This document shows positions 1 through 5,691 of a DNA stretch of 8,341 bases, in pieces. The notes under the pieces were generated by a model. The model saw only the letters and a list, made by a program, of their open reading frames with translations, searched no databases and was not told the origin of the DNA. The stretch spans positions 1-8,341 of the forward strand of contig JAPLYH010000032.1 in the NCBI GenBank assembly GCA_026395615.1. Direction: 5' to 3'. Positions within the stretch are counted from its first letter, which is position 1, and the number at the start of each line of letters is the position of its first letter. A program made the position numbers and the translations under genes. This DNA is from Candidatus Parcubacteria bacterium (lineage in GTDB: Bacteria; Patescibacteriota; Minisyncoccia; Minisyncoccales; PEYH01).

Positions 1-1
1 T

Positions 2-48
2 GGGGCAAAGAGATAGCTTCGCGCTACTTCTTTGCCCCCTTGTTTTTT
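2..48 (+). terminator. Strong intrinsic terminator of an upstream gene outside the window
   Basis: The arm at 2-17 (GGGGCAAAGAGATAGC) pairs with 23-38 (GCTACTTCTTTGCCCC) around a TTCGC loop. The stem is 16 positions long with one G-U wobble and one A-C mismatch. It is followed by a T-rich tract (40-48, interrupted by one G). This is a classic Rho-independent terminator for + strand transcription entering from the left, so valS is insulated from whatever lies upstream. Confidence 0.85.
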
Positions 49-72
49 AAAAGACCTTTTGGTCGTTTTTTT
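49..72 (+). terminator. Second, weaker tandem terminator
   Basis: AAAAGACC (49-56) and GGTC plus T's (61-69) form a small hairpin with a TTTT loop and one bulged G. A run of seven T's follows (66-72). It lies directly after the stronger hairpin at 2-48, making a tandem backup terminator. The GACC/GGTC core is only 4 bp, so on its own it would be modest. Confidence 0.5.
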
Positions 73-101
73 ATATCTATATATCAAGATATTTATACAT
101 A

Positions 102-130
102 TTGAGAAAAATTGTTTTTTTTGGTACAGT
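102..130 (+). promoter_or_regulatory. Probable valS promoter, extended -10, very close to the ATG
   Basis: TTGAGA (102-107) and TACAGT (125-130) are separated by exactly 17 nt. TG sits one base before the -10 (TGGTACAGT), giving an extended -10. Transcription would then begin about 7 nt downstream, near 137, only about 2 nt before the valS ATG at 139. A competing -10-like TATACA at 94-99 has no convincing -35 but would give a leader of roughly 33 nt that includes the AGGG at 131-134. Which one is used cannot be decided from sequence. Confidence 0.5.
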
Positions 131-138
131 AGGGAAAT

Positions 139-2502
139 ATGCAGAAACAATACGATTTCAAAAAACAGGAATTGAAATGGCGTAAATTCTGGGAAAAAGA
201 GAGTTTATATAAATTTAATCCTAAAAAATCAGGTAAGATTTTTTCTATTGACACTGACCCGCCCACTTTAAGCGGAAAAATGCACATTGGCCATGTTTCT
301 TCTTATACGCACGAAGATATTATCGCCCGTTATCACAGAATGAAAGGAGAAAATGTTTATTTCCCTTTTGGCGTTGATTGCAATGGACTACCTACGGAAA
401 GATTGGTTGAATCAATAAATAAAATTACTCTTTTTGAAATCGGGAGGAAAAAATTTATTCAGCTTTGCCAGGGAACGATTAAAAAAGTGCTTCCTGATTT
501 TATCGCTGGGTGGAAAAGAGTTGGAATGTCTTGCGATTTTTCAAATGTTTATTCAACTATAAGTCAGGAAGTTCAGAAAATAAGTCAAGAATATTTTTTG
601 GAACTTTTTGAGCAAAACAGAGTGTATGAAAAAGAATCCCCTACTTTGTTTTGTCCTTTTTGTCAGACCGCTATTGCCCAGGCAGAAATGGAAGACAAGG
701 AAAAACAAACTATTTTTAATGATATAGAATTTAAACTTGAAGATGGAAATAAAATAATTATTGCCACCACTCGCCCGGAATTATTAGCAAGCTGCGTGGC
801 CATATTTGTTCACCCTAAAGACGCAAGATATAAAAATCTAATTGGGAAAACAGCAATTGTTCCGATTTTTGGGCAAAAGGTTAAAATTTTTTCTGATGAA
901 AATGTTGATAAAGAAAAAGGCACAGGAATAGTAATGTGCTGTACTTTTGGCGATACAACGGATTTGGATTGGTATTTTAAATATAATCTTCCTTTAAGGG
1001 TTTCAATAACCAAGCAAGGAAAACTTAATGATTTGGCTGGAGAGTTTAAGGGATTACCGATAAAAGTAGCGAGAAAAATGATAATAGAACGATTGAAAGA
1101 AAAAGGACTGATAAAATCTCAAAAGAATATAAATCATTCTGTAAATATTCACGAAAGATGCGGAACAGAAGTGGAAATAATACCGACAAGACAGTGGTTT
1201 ATTAAATATCTGGATCTAAAAGAGCAATTTTTAAAACAATCGGATAAATTGAATTGGTATCCGAAGTATATGAAGATTCGCTTGGATAATTGGATTCGCG
1301 GATTGCGTTGGGATTGGTGCGTTTCAAGACAAAGATATTTTGGCATTCCTATTCCTGTTTGGTATTGCAAAAAATGTTCAAAAATAATTTTGCCGTCAAT
1401 TAAGGATTTGCCAGTTGACCCGCTTCATTCAAAACCGAGTAAAAAATGCAGTTGCGGAAGCAATGAATTTATTCCGGAAACAGATGTTCTTGATACTTGG
1501 GCAACAAGCTCTTTATCTCCGCAGATTGCTTTATCCCTGGTTAAAGACAAGAAAATCAGACAAAAGATTTTTCCCACATCTTTAAGGCCGCAAGCGCACG
1601 ACATTATTAATTTTTGGTTGTTTTATACCCTATCTCGTTCATATTTGCATTTTAAAAAATTGCCCTGGAAAGATGTGTTTATTTCCGGTCATGTGCTTGA
1701 TTCTAAGGGGGAAAAAATGTCCAAATCCAAAGGAAATGCCGTTGACCCGGAAGCGATACTGGAGAAATATGGAACAGATGCGGTGCGTTATTGGGCAAGC
1801 CAGGCTGGTATGGGCGATGATTTCAGGTTTAATGAAGAAGAGATCCAGCAAGGCAAAAGAACAGCTACTAAAATTTGGAATGCATCTCAATTCGCTTTAA
1901 TGCATTTAAAGAATTATTCATATAAAAAAACAGATGGTAAATTATTGGAAGATGAGGATAAATGGATTTTTACAAAATTAAATCAAACTATAAAAGAATA
2001 TACTGATAGAATGGATAAATATGAATATCCAAGAGCCAAAGAAATTATAGATAGTTTTTTCTGGAAAGATTTTTGCGACAATTATTTGGAAATTATCAAA
2101 TCAAGAGCTTATGAACCGGAGAACAAAAATACATTAAAGGCAGTTCAGTTTACTATTTATAAAGTGGTTTTGGCTATATTAAAACTTTATGCTCCGTTTA
2201 TGCCGTTTGTTACAGAAGAGGTTTATCAGGGATATTTTCAAAAAACTGAAAAAACAAAAAGCATTCATTTGACTTTATTGCCAGTAATAGAAAAAGAACT
2301 TAATTTTCCAAAGATTGTTCCTGATTTTGAATTAGTAATAGATGCCATTTCACAAATAAGAAAATATAAATCAGAAAATCGCTTATCAATGAAAGCAGAA
2401 CTTGAATCTGTATCAATAAAAACAAAGGATAAGCAAAGAATAAAAAAATATTTACCCCTGATTAGTAAACTAATGTCAGTAAAAGAAATAAAGCTCGTTT
2501 AA
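139..2502 (+). CDS. valS: Valine--tRNA ligase (ValRS), short archaeal-like type
   Basis: Cytosolic class Ia synthetase that charges tRNA-Val with valine using ATP and hydrolyses mischarged Thr-tRNA. The 787-residue protein has the HIGH motif at 49-52 inside PPTLSGKMHIGH and KMSKS at 526-530 (GEKMSKSKGNAVDP). The editing-domain start ATTRPELL is at 209-216, and the catalytic segment RWDWCVSRQRYFGIPIPVW at 390-408. Cysteine pairs C172/C175 (FCPFCQTAIAQAE), C410/C413 and C437/C439 look like zinc knuckles. CPFCQTAIAQAE and LDTWATSSLSPQ are wording I associate with archaeal and CPR ValRS rather than the E. coli type. The protein ends soon after the anticodon-binding helical domain and lacks the long C-terminal coiled-coil arm of typical bacterial ValRS (about 860-950 aa). 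The start is supported by the usual N-terminal 'YD...E.KW..FWE' pattern; AGGG at 131-134 is a weak, closely spaced Shine-Dalgarno. The gene is monocistronic between terminators. IleRS and LeuRS are excluded by the motif wording. Confidence 0.96.
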   Translation: MQKQYDFKKQELKWRKFWEKESLYKFNPKKSGKIFSIDTDPPTLSGKMHIGHVSSYTHEDIIARYHRMKGENVYFPFGVDCNGLPTERLVESINKITLFEIGRKKFIQLCQGTIKKVLPDFIAGWKRVGMSCDFSNVYSTISQEVQKISQEYFLELFEQNRVYEKESPTLFCPFCQTAIAQAEMEDKEKQTIFNDIEFKLEDGNKIIIATTRPELLASCVAIFVHPKDARYKNLIGKTAIVPIFGQKVKIFSDENVDKEKGTGIVMCCTFGDTTDLDWYFKYNLPLRVSITKQGKLNDLAGEFKGLPIKVARKMIIERLKEKGLIKSQKNINHSVNIHERCGTEVEIIPTRQWFIKYLDLKEQFLKQSDKLNWYPKYMKIRLDNWIRGLRWDWCVSRQRYFGIPIPVWYCKKCSKIILPSIKDLPVDPLHSKPSKKCSCGSNEFIPETDVLDTWATSSLSPQIALSLVKDKKIRQKIFPTSLRPQAHDIINFWLFYTLSRSYLHFKKLPWKDVFISGHVLDSKGEKMSKSKGNAVDPEAILEKYGTDAVRYWASQAGMGDDFRFNEEEIQQGKRTATKIWNASQFALMHLKNYSYKKTDGKLLEDEDKWIFTKLNQTIKEYTDRMDKYEYPRAKEIIDSFFWKDFCDNYLEIIKSRAYEPENKNTLKAVQFTIYKVVLAILKLYAPFMPFVTEEVYQGYFQKTEKTKSIHLTLLPVIEKELNFPKIVPDFELVIDAISQIRKYKSENRLSMKAELESVSIKTKDKQRIKKYLPLISKLMSVKEIKLV

Positions 2503-2514
2503 TTATCAAAATTT

Positions 2515-2554
2515 AAAACAAAAACGCCGATTATGATGTGGCGTTTTTGTTTTT
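2515..2554 (+). terminator. valS intrinsic terminator
   Basis: AAAACAAAAACGCC (2515-2528) pairs perfectly with GGCGTTTTTGTTTT (2540-2553) around an 11-nt loop, giving 14 bp. The T-rich 3' arm (2544-2554) supplies the U-tract. It starts 13 nt after the valS stop. The A-rich 5' arm means it could also act in the opposite direction. Confidence 0.85.
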
Positions 2555-2560
2555 ATAACG

Positions 2561-2589
2561 TTGATTTTAGAGTTGAGTTGTAATAATAT
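2561..2589 (+). promoter_or_regulatory. Promoter of the small RNA gene
   Basis: TTGATT (2561-2566) and TAATAT (2584-2589) are separated by 17 nt, a good sigma-70-type pair (five of six matches at the -10; the -35 matches TTGA). The predicted start is about 2596-2597, immediately before the 5' arm of the RNA's terminal stem. An overlapping TACAAT at 2589-2594 is an alternative -10, but it lacks a well-spaced -35. Confidence 0.6.
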
Positions 2590-2596
2590 ACAATAA

Positions 2597-2731
2597 TGCG
2601 TGTCTGGCAAAAAACTAGGCCGGATAGGCCCGGAAAGGAAGGTGAATACCTCTCCTTGCCTCGAGGATCACCAAACTAGCCAGACATACAGAAGGGGCAC
2701 TTGCTTCGCAGGTGCCCCTCGTTATTTCTGT
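2597..2731 (+). ncRNA. Unassigned structured small RNA (possibly a divergent 4.5S/SRP RNA)
   Basis: No plausible protein is encoded here, but promoter, structure and terminator line up as an RNA gene. TGTCTGGC (2601-2608) pairs perfectly with GCCAGACA (2679-2686), closing an 86-nt domain that ends just before a strong terminator hairpin. Inside, GGCC (2618-2621) can pair with GGCC (2627-2630) over a GGATA loop. AAGGAAGG can pair with CCTCTCCTT (2635-2642 with 2649-2657, one bulged C), and GGTGA (2641-2645) with TCACC (2668-2672); the last two compete, so the fold is uncertain. The domain size fits a small bacterial SRP RNA. The stretch AGGCCCGGAAAGGAAG (2626-2641) resembles the SRP apex (AGGTCCGGAAGGAAG), but with one extra A and without the conserved downstream AGCAG. 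It is clearly not tRNA, tmRNA or RNase P RNA, and it is too short for 5S rRNA. It faces convergently into trpS, so a cis-acting riboswitch role is unlikely. I am fairly sure it is a structured transcript and unsure of its family. Confidence 0.6.
2694..2731 (+). terminator. Terminator of the small RNA, probably bidirectional with trpS
   Basis: GGGGCACTTGC (2694-2704) pairs with GCAGGTGCCCC (2708-2718) around a TTC loop, giving 11 bp with one wobble. A T-rich stretch follows (2719-2734). The flanks ACAGAA (2688-2693) and TTCTGT (2726-2731) are also complementary, so the structure is symmetric. On the minus strand the same hairpin lies 26 nt past the trpS stop and is followed by TTCTGT, so it can terminate both convergent units. 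Confidence 0.8.
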
Positions 2732-2743
2732 TTTAATATTTAT

Positions 2744-3742
2744 TTATAACCTGTAATCAATTTTCATTGCGTCCTTCACAAGCGCCAAAGTTTCTGCAGC
2801 TCGTTTCTGAGTTTTGATTCTCCCCTGCTCCAAAATTTCTTTTATTAAATTAGGTTGTTTAGCAAAATTATTTCGTTTTTCTCTAATTGGGTCTAAAAAT
2901 TCATTCAACATTTTTGCCAAGTCCTTTTTACAAGCAACACATCCGATTTTACCCGCTTCGCACAGAGTTTTAACTTCTTTCGCTTTATCTGGGAAAAATG
3001 CTTGGTAATATTGATAAATATTGCAAATCTCGGGCCTGCCAGGATCATCAATACGAATTTTCTTCGGGTCAGTAATCGCTTTCATTACTTTTTCCCCCAC
3101 TGTTTTTTTGTCGTCTGATAGAAAAATAGCATTACCTCTTGATTTACTCATTTTTTGTCCGTCTAACCCTGGCAAAGTAGGAGTTTGTCCCATTATTGCT
3201 TCTGGAATAGGAAATACTTTTCCGAATAAACGGTTAAATGTAGAAGCGATTTCTCTGGTAATTTCAATATGAGGCAATTGGTCCTTGCCCACAGGAACAG
3301 CATCTGCTCTTACGCATAAAATATCTGCTGCTTGCGAAACAGGATAGCTTATAAAGCCCAAACTTGCTTTTTTGGTGCCAGAGGCCCTAATCTCATCTTT
3401 TACAGTAGGATTTCTTTCTGCCCTTGCCACTGTTATGAGCATTGATAATAAAAATGTTAATTCAGCTATTTCCGGGATTTGGGATTGAATGAATATGGTT
3501 GATTTCTTCGAGTCAATGCCAACAGATAGATAATCTAAAACTATTTCCCTGATATTCTTTTCTATGCTCTCTGTTTTAGATAATTGGTCTGTCAAAACCT
3601 GATAATCAGCAATAATAAAATAAGAGTCGTATTTATCTTGAAAATCCACTCTGTTTTTAAGCGAGCCAACATAATGACCCAAATGCAAAGGTCCTGTTGG
3701 TCTATCCCCTGTTAATATTATTTTCTTTGTATTTTGCACCAT
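2744..3742 (-). CDS. trpS: Tryptophan--tRNA ligase (TrpRS)
   Basis: Cytosolic class Ic synthetase that charges tRNA-Trp with tryptophan; normally a homodimer. The 332-residue length is typical. The N-terminal TGDRPTGPLHLGHYVGSL carries the HIGH-equivalent HLGH at 20-23. The tryptophan-pocket segment YPVSQAADIL is at 133-142 (D140 corresponds to the indole-binding Asp of the family), GKDQLPH at 152-158, and KMSKS at 197-201 in GQKMSKSRGNAI. The segment ARAERNPTVKDEIR (106-119) marks the TrpRS subtype also common in Clostridia-like bacteria. Cysteines C261, C268 and C271 near the C-terminal side have no motif I can assign. The ATG is fixed because an in-frame TAA lies three codons upstream. There is no clear Shine-Dalgarno. 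It has its own promoter behind fba, so it is probably independent of the carbon operon, and no T-box or attenuator fits in its roughly 30-nt leader. Confidence 0.96.
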   Translation of the reverse strand: MVQNTKKIILTGDRPTGPLHLGHYVGSLKNRVDFQDKYDSYFIIADYQVLTDQLSKTESIEKNIREIVLDYLSVGIDSKKSTIFIQSQIPEIAELTFLLSMLITVARAERNPTVKDEIRASGTKKASLGFISYPVSQAADILCVRADAVPVGKDQLPHIEITREIASTFNRLFGKVFPIPEAIMGQTPTLPGLDGQKMSKSRGNAIFLSDDKKTVGEKVMKAITDPKKIRIDDPGRPEICNIYQYYQAFFPDKAKEVKTLCEAGKIGCVACKKDLAKMLNEFLDPIREKRNNFAKQPNLIKEILEQGRIKTQKRAAETLALVKDAMKIDYRL

Positions 3743-3780
3743 ATATCTTTATTTGCGTTTTTTGTGTAATCCACCTTAAT

Positions 3781-3809
3781 ATTATACCATAAGACTCTCT
3801 TTTTGTCCT
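3781..3809 (-). promoter_or_regulatory. trpS promoter, consensus extended -10
   Basis: On the minus strand TGGTATAAT lies at 3789-3781: a perfect TATAAT (3786-3781) preceded by TG at the extended -10 spacing. A partial -35, AGGACA (3809-3804, four of six), is 17 nt upstream. The predicted start is near 3774, giving a leader of about 32 nt before the trpS ATG at 3742. An AAGGTGG at 3777-3771 sits at the start point and is too far from the ATG to serve as a ribosome binding site. Confidence 0.75.
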
Positions 3810-3820
3810 TCGCCACCCGG

Positions 3821-3856
3821 CATCGTAATTTGTCATCGTAATTTACATCGTAATTT
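3821..3856. repeat. Three tandem 11-bp direct repeats CATCGTAATTT
   Basis: Exact copies of CATCGTAATTT occur at 3821-3831, 3834-3844 and 3846-3856, with GT and A between them (periods 13 and 12). On the minus strand they read AAATTACGATG and lie 4 nt after the fba stop, about 12-47 nt upstream of the trpS -35. The spacing is near one helical turn, so they could be protein-binding sites, or a simple slipped-strand duplication. No function can be assigned. Confidence 0.8.
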
Positions 3857-3860
3857 ATAT

Positions 3861-4715
3861 TTATTTAGTGGTGAAGAGTTTGATTTTTTGCTCTATCTTT
3901 TGCTTTATCCCTTCCACAACTGGCGTCAATATTTCATATGGCTTGATGCTATCTTTTCTTAAAGATTTTTCCAATGATTTTCTCCAGACAATTCTTGTTT
4001 CAGTATTAATATTGATTTTTGTAATCCCGTTTTTAATGGCTTTTTTTATATCTTTCTGATTTGTCGCGGAACCGCCATGTAATACCAAAAATGCAGGGAT
4101 TTTCTTATGAATATCTTTTAAAAGATTAATATTCAATCGTTTTGACCCCCTATAGGTTCCATGAATATTCCCTATATTAATAGCCAAAGAATCAACGCCT
4201 GTTTCTTTAACAAATTTTTTCGCTATTCCCACATCTTCAAATCCCTTCTTTCTAATCCTAAATAGGATTTTGTGAATTACTGACCCTCCTTTTATTGATT
4301 TTATTTCGCCTTCCACCAAGCATCCTTTTCTATGAGCGTATTTTACTATTTCCTTTGTTTTTTTAATATTATCTTTTAAAGGCAATTGGGATCCGTCAAA
4401 ATGAACTGAATCATAGCCCGAATCAATCGCCTTTTTTATCAATGGAATATCTTTTCCATGATCTAGATTAAGATAAATATAAGGGAAAGTCGTTCGATAG
4501 CCGTTTCTTAGAGAAATTGCTTCTGTTATGCCAAAAAAACTGATTTCTCCTTCACTTGTTCCAAGAATAACCGGGGTCTTCATTTTTCTGGCTGCTTCAA
4601 CAATACCCTTTATTTGTTCAAATGACGAAAAATTAAACTGCCCTATCGCCTTCTTTGTCTTTCTACTTTCCTGGAAGCAGGTTTTTATGTTTTTAGGTTT
4701 TAATTTAGAATTCAT
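3861..4715 (-). CDS. fba: Class II (zinc) fructose-bisphosphate aldolase family protein
   Basis: Probably cleaves fructose 1,6-bisphosphate to DHAP and glyceraldehyde 3-phosphate, and the reverse, in the cytosol. The 284-residue TIM-barrel protein has class II metal and catalytic residues in order. LDHG gives catalytic D85 and zinc ligand H86; SVHFDGSQLPLKDNI is at 103-117; EGEI is at 135-138; NIGNIHGTY gives zinc ligand H185; LHGGS gives zinc ligand H213 and the phosphate-binding glycines; KININTET is at 233-240. The length matches the FbaA/GatY/KbaY group. The usual 'EGELG..GG.ED' signature is altered here (EGEIKSIKGGSVIHK), so tagatose-bisphosphate aldolase or a related bisphosphate aldolase remains possible. 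The ATG overlaps the end of the pfkB-family gene by 11 nt. No Shine-Dalgarno precedes it (the upstream sequence is A/T only), so translational coupling is likely. The kinase partner favours the FBP role. Confidence 0.88.
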   Translation of the reverse strand: MNSKLKPKNIKTCFQESRKTKKAIGQFNFSSFEQIKGIVEAARKMKTPVILGTSEGEISFFGITEAISLRNGYRTTFPYIYLNLDHGKDIPLIKKAIDSGYDSVHFDGSQLPLKDNIKKTKEIVKYAHRKGCLVEGEIKSIKGGSVIHKILFRIRKKGFEDVGIAKKFVKETGVDSLAINIGNIHGTYRGSKRLNINLLKDIHKKIPAFLVLHGGSATNQKDIKKAIKNGITKININTETRIVWRKSLEKSLRKDSIKPYEILTPVVEGIKQKIEQKIKLFTTK

Positions 4716-5649
4716 ATTTTTTAATTATAGTTTTTTTATATTTTTGATTCCTTTTTAAAAGACCTTCTTTTGCTCCCCATTCTTTTACACAATCAGCAGC
4801 ATTGGCGCTTCCCAACTGAATAGCCTGGATTACATCATTATATCTGATTAAACCGGCTATCAAACCAGCGCCAAAAGCGTCCCCTGCTCCTGTTAAATCC
4901 ACGGCCTTACTTTTTAGAGCTTTACCTTTATAGATAAACTTACCATCAAATCCGAATATATTATCTTCGCTTCCTGTCACAAATAATCCTTTGAAAAATG
5001 GTTTTATTGATCTAAAAATATCTTCTATTTTATGGTCTCCGAAAAGCATTTTTGTTTCCCTTTCGTTCATTAGTAAAACATCAATTTTCGGCAAGATTTT
5101 CCTAATTGATTTTTTGTAAAACTGAATTTGTTCTTTACTCGGATTAAAAGCTATCTTGATTTTATTCTTGCGAGCAAAATCAATAATCTGTTCCGTTTTC
5201 TTGGCATATTCTCCCGAAAGTGGAGCTAAATAAAACCAATTTGCCTTTAATTTTTTTAAATTGAAATCTTTCGGCAGATAACCGGACGCATTACGATAAG
5301 CTAAAATCGCCTTACCTTTTTCTTTTTTACTTAAGATAATTGAATGATTTGTTGTTTTGCCTTGTAATATATTTAAATAATCAGTTGAAATTCCATGTCC
5401 CCTTAAGTCAATAAGAGTTAAAAGCCCGGCGTAATCCTTGCCAACGCTTCCATAATAAGCGGTTTTTAATCCTTGCAAAACAAAAGTAGCAGCAGTATTA
5501 GTTCCTCCTCCTCCAGTGCGGATTATTAAATCATCAATTTCGTTTTTATCGCCCAATGCAAAACAAAGTTTTTTATCAAAAAATTCTTTTGAAAAAACAA
5601 ATATATCTTGGCTGGCTGAACCAAATGTTATTACGTCATAATTTTTCAT
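4705..5649 (-). CDS. PfkB/ribokinase-family sugar kinase, probable phosphofructokinase-like
   Basis: ATP-dependent phosphotransferase of the ribokinase fold. Numbering here is from the longer possible start at 5664 (319 aa). The N-terminal strand is YDVITFGSASQDIF (9-22), followed by the substrate-side GGGGTNTA at 51-58, FNPS at 173-176, the NERE motif at 200-203, VTGSEDN at 229-235 and the C-terminal signature DLTGAGDAFGAG (256-267), with D262 as catalytic base. I choose the ATG at 5649 because MKNYDVITFG matches the usual family start. The upstream ATG at 5664 adds only MSRLF, and neither has a Shine-Dalgarno. It lies 27-42 nt after ppsA and overlaps fba, the aldolase that would consume fructose 1,6-bisphosphate. 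The simplest inference is a fructose-6-phosphate kinase substituting for PfkA. Family motifs alone cannot exclude ribokinase, adenosine/nucleoside kinase, fructokinase or 1-phosphofructokinase. Confidence 0.87.
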   Translation of the reverse strand: MKNYDVITFGSASQDIFVFSKEFFDKKLCFALGDKNEIDDLIIRTGGGGTNTAATFVLQGLKTAYYGSVGKDYAGLLTLIDLRGHGISTDYLNILQGKTTNHSIILSKKEKGKAILAYRNASGYLPKDFNLKKLKANWFYLAPLSGEYAKKTEQIIDFARKNKIKIAFNPSKEQIQFYKKSIRKILPKIDVLLMNERETKMLFGDHKIEDIFRSIKPFFKGLFVTGSEDNIFGFDGKFIYKGKALKSKAVDLTGAGDAFGAGLIAGLIRYNDVIQAIQLGSANAADCVKEWGAKEGLLKRNQKYKKTIIKKYEF

Positions 5650-5691
5650 AAATAATCTTGACATTTATTTGATATTTATTTTTTATTATGT

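Noticed and set aside
93..287. Minus-strand reading frame over the valS start (64 aa)
   Set aside because: It overlaps the promoter and the conserved N-terminus of valS, has no recognisable motif and is explained as a shadow frame.
2601..2686. 5S rRNA, suggested by the TGTCTGGC/GCCAGACA terminal stem
   Set aside because: The domain is only 86 nt and lacks the conserved 5S internal segments (such as GAACTCAGAAG and CGCCGATGGTAG).
2597..2731. Riboswitch or T-box leader
   Set aside because: No gene follows on the + strand; the next gene is trpS on the opposite strand, and the unit ends in a terminator.
3811..3823. Terminator hairpin after fba (GCCGGGTGGC)
   Set aside because: Only a 3-bp stem can form and no T-tract follows directly, so fba may read through towards trpS.
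3821..3856. CRISPR array
   Set aside because: The repeats are only 11 bp with 1-2 nt between them and there are no spacers or cas genes.
4528..4758. Plus-strand frame of 76 aa with hydrophobic stretches resembling a small membrane protein
   Set aside because: The hydrophobicity comes from reading the A/T-rich Lys/Asn codons of fba and the pfkB end on the opposite strand; no promoter or ribosome binding site is seen.
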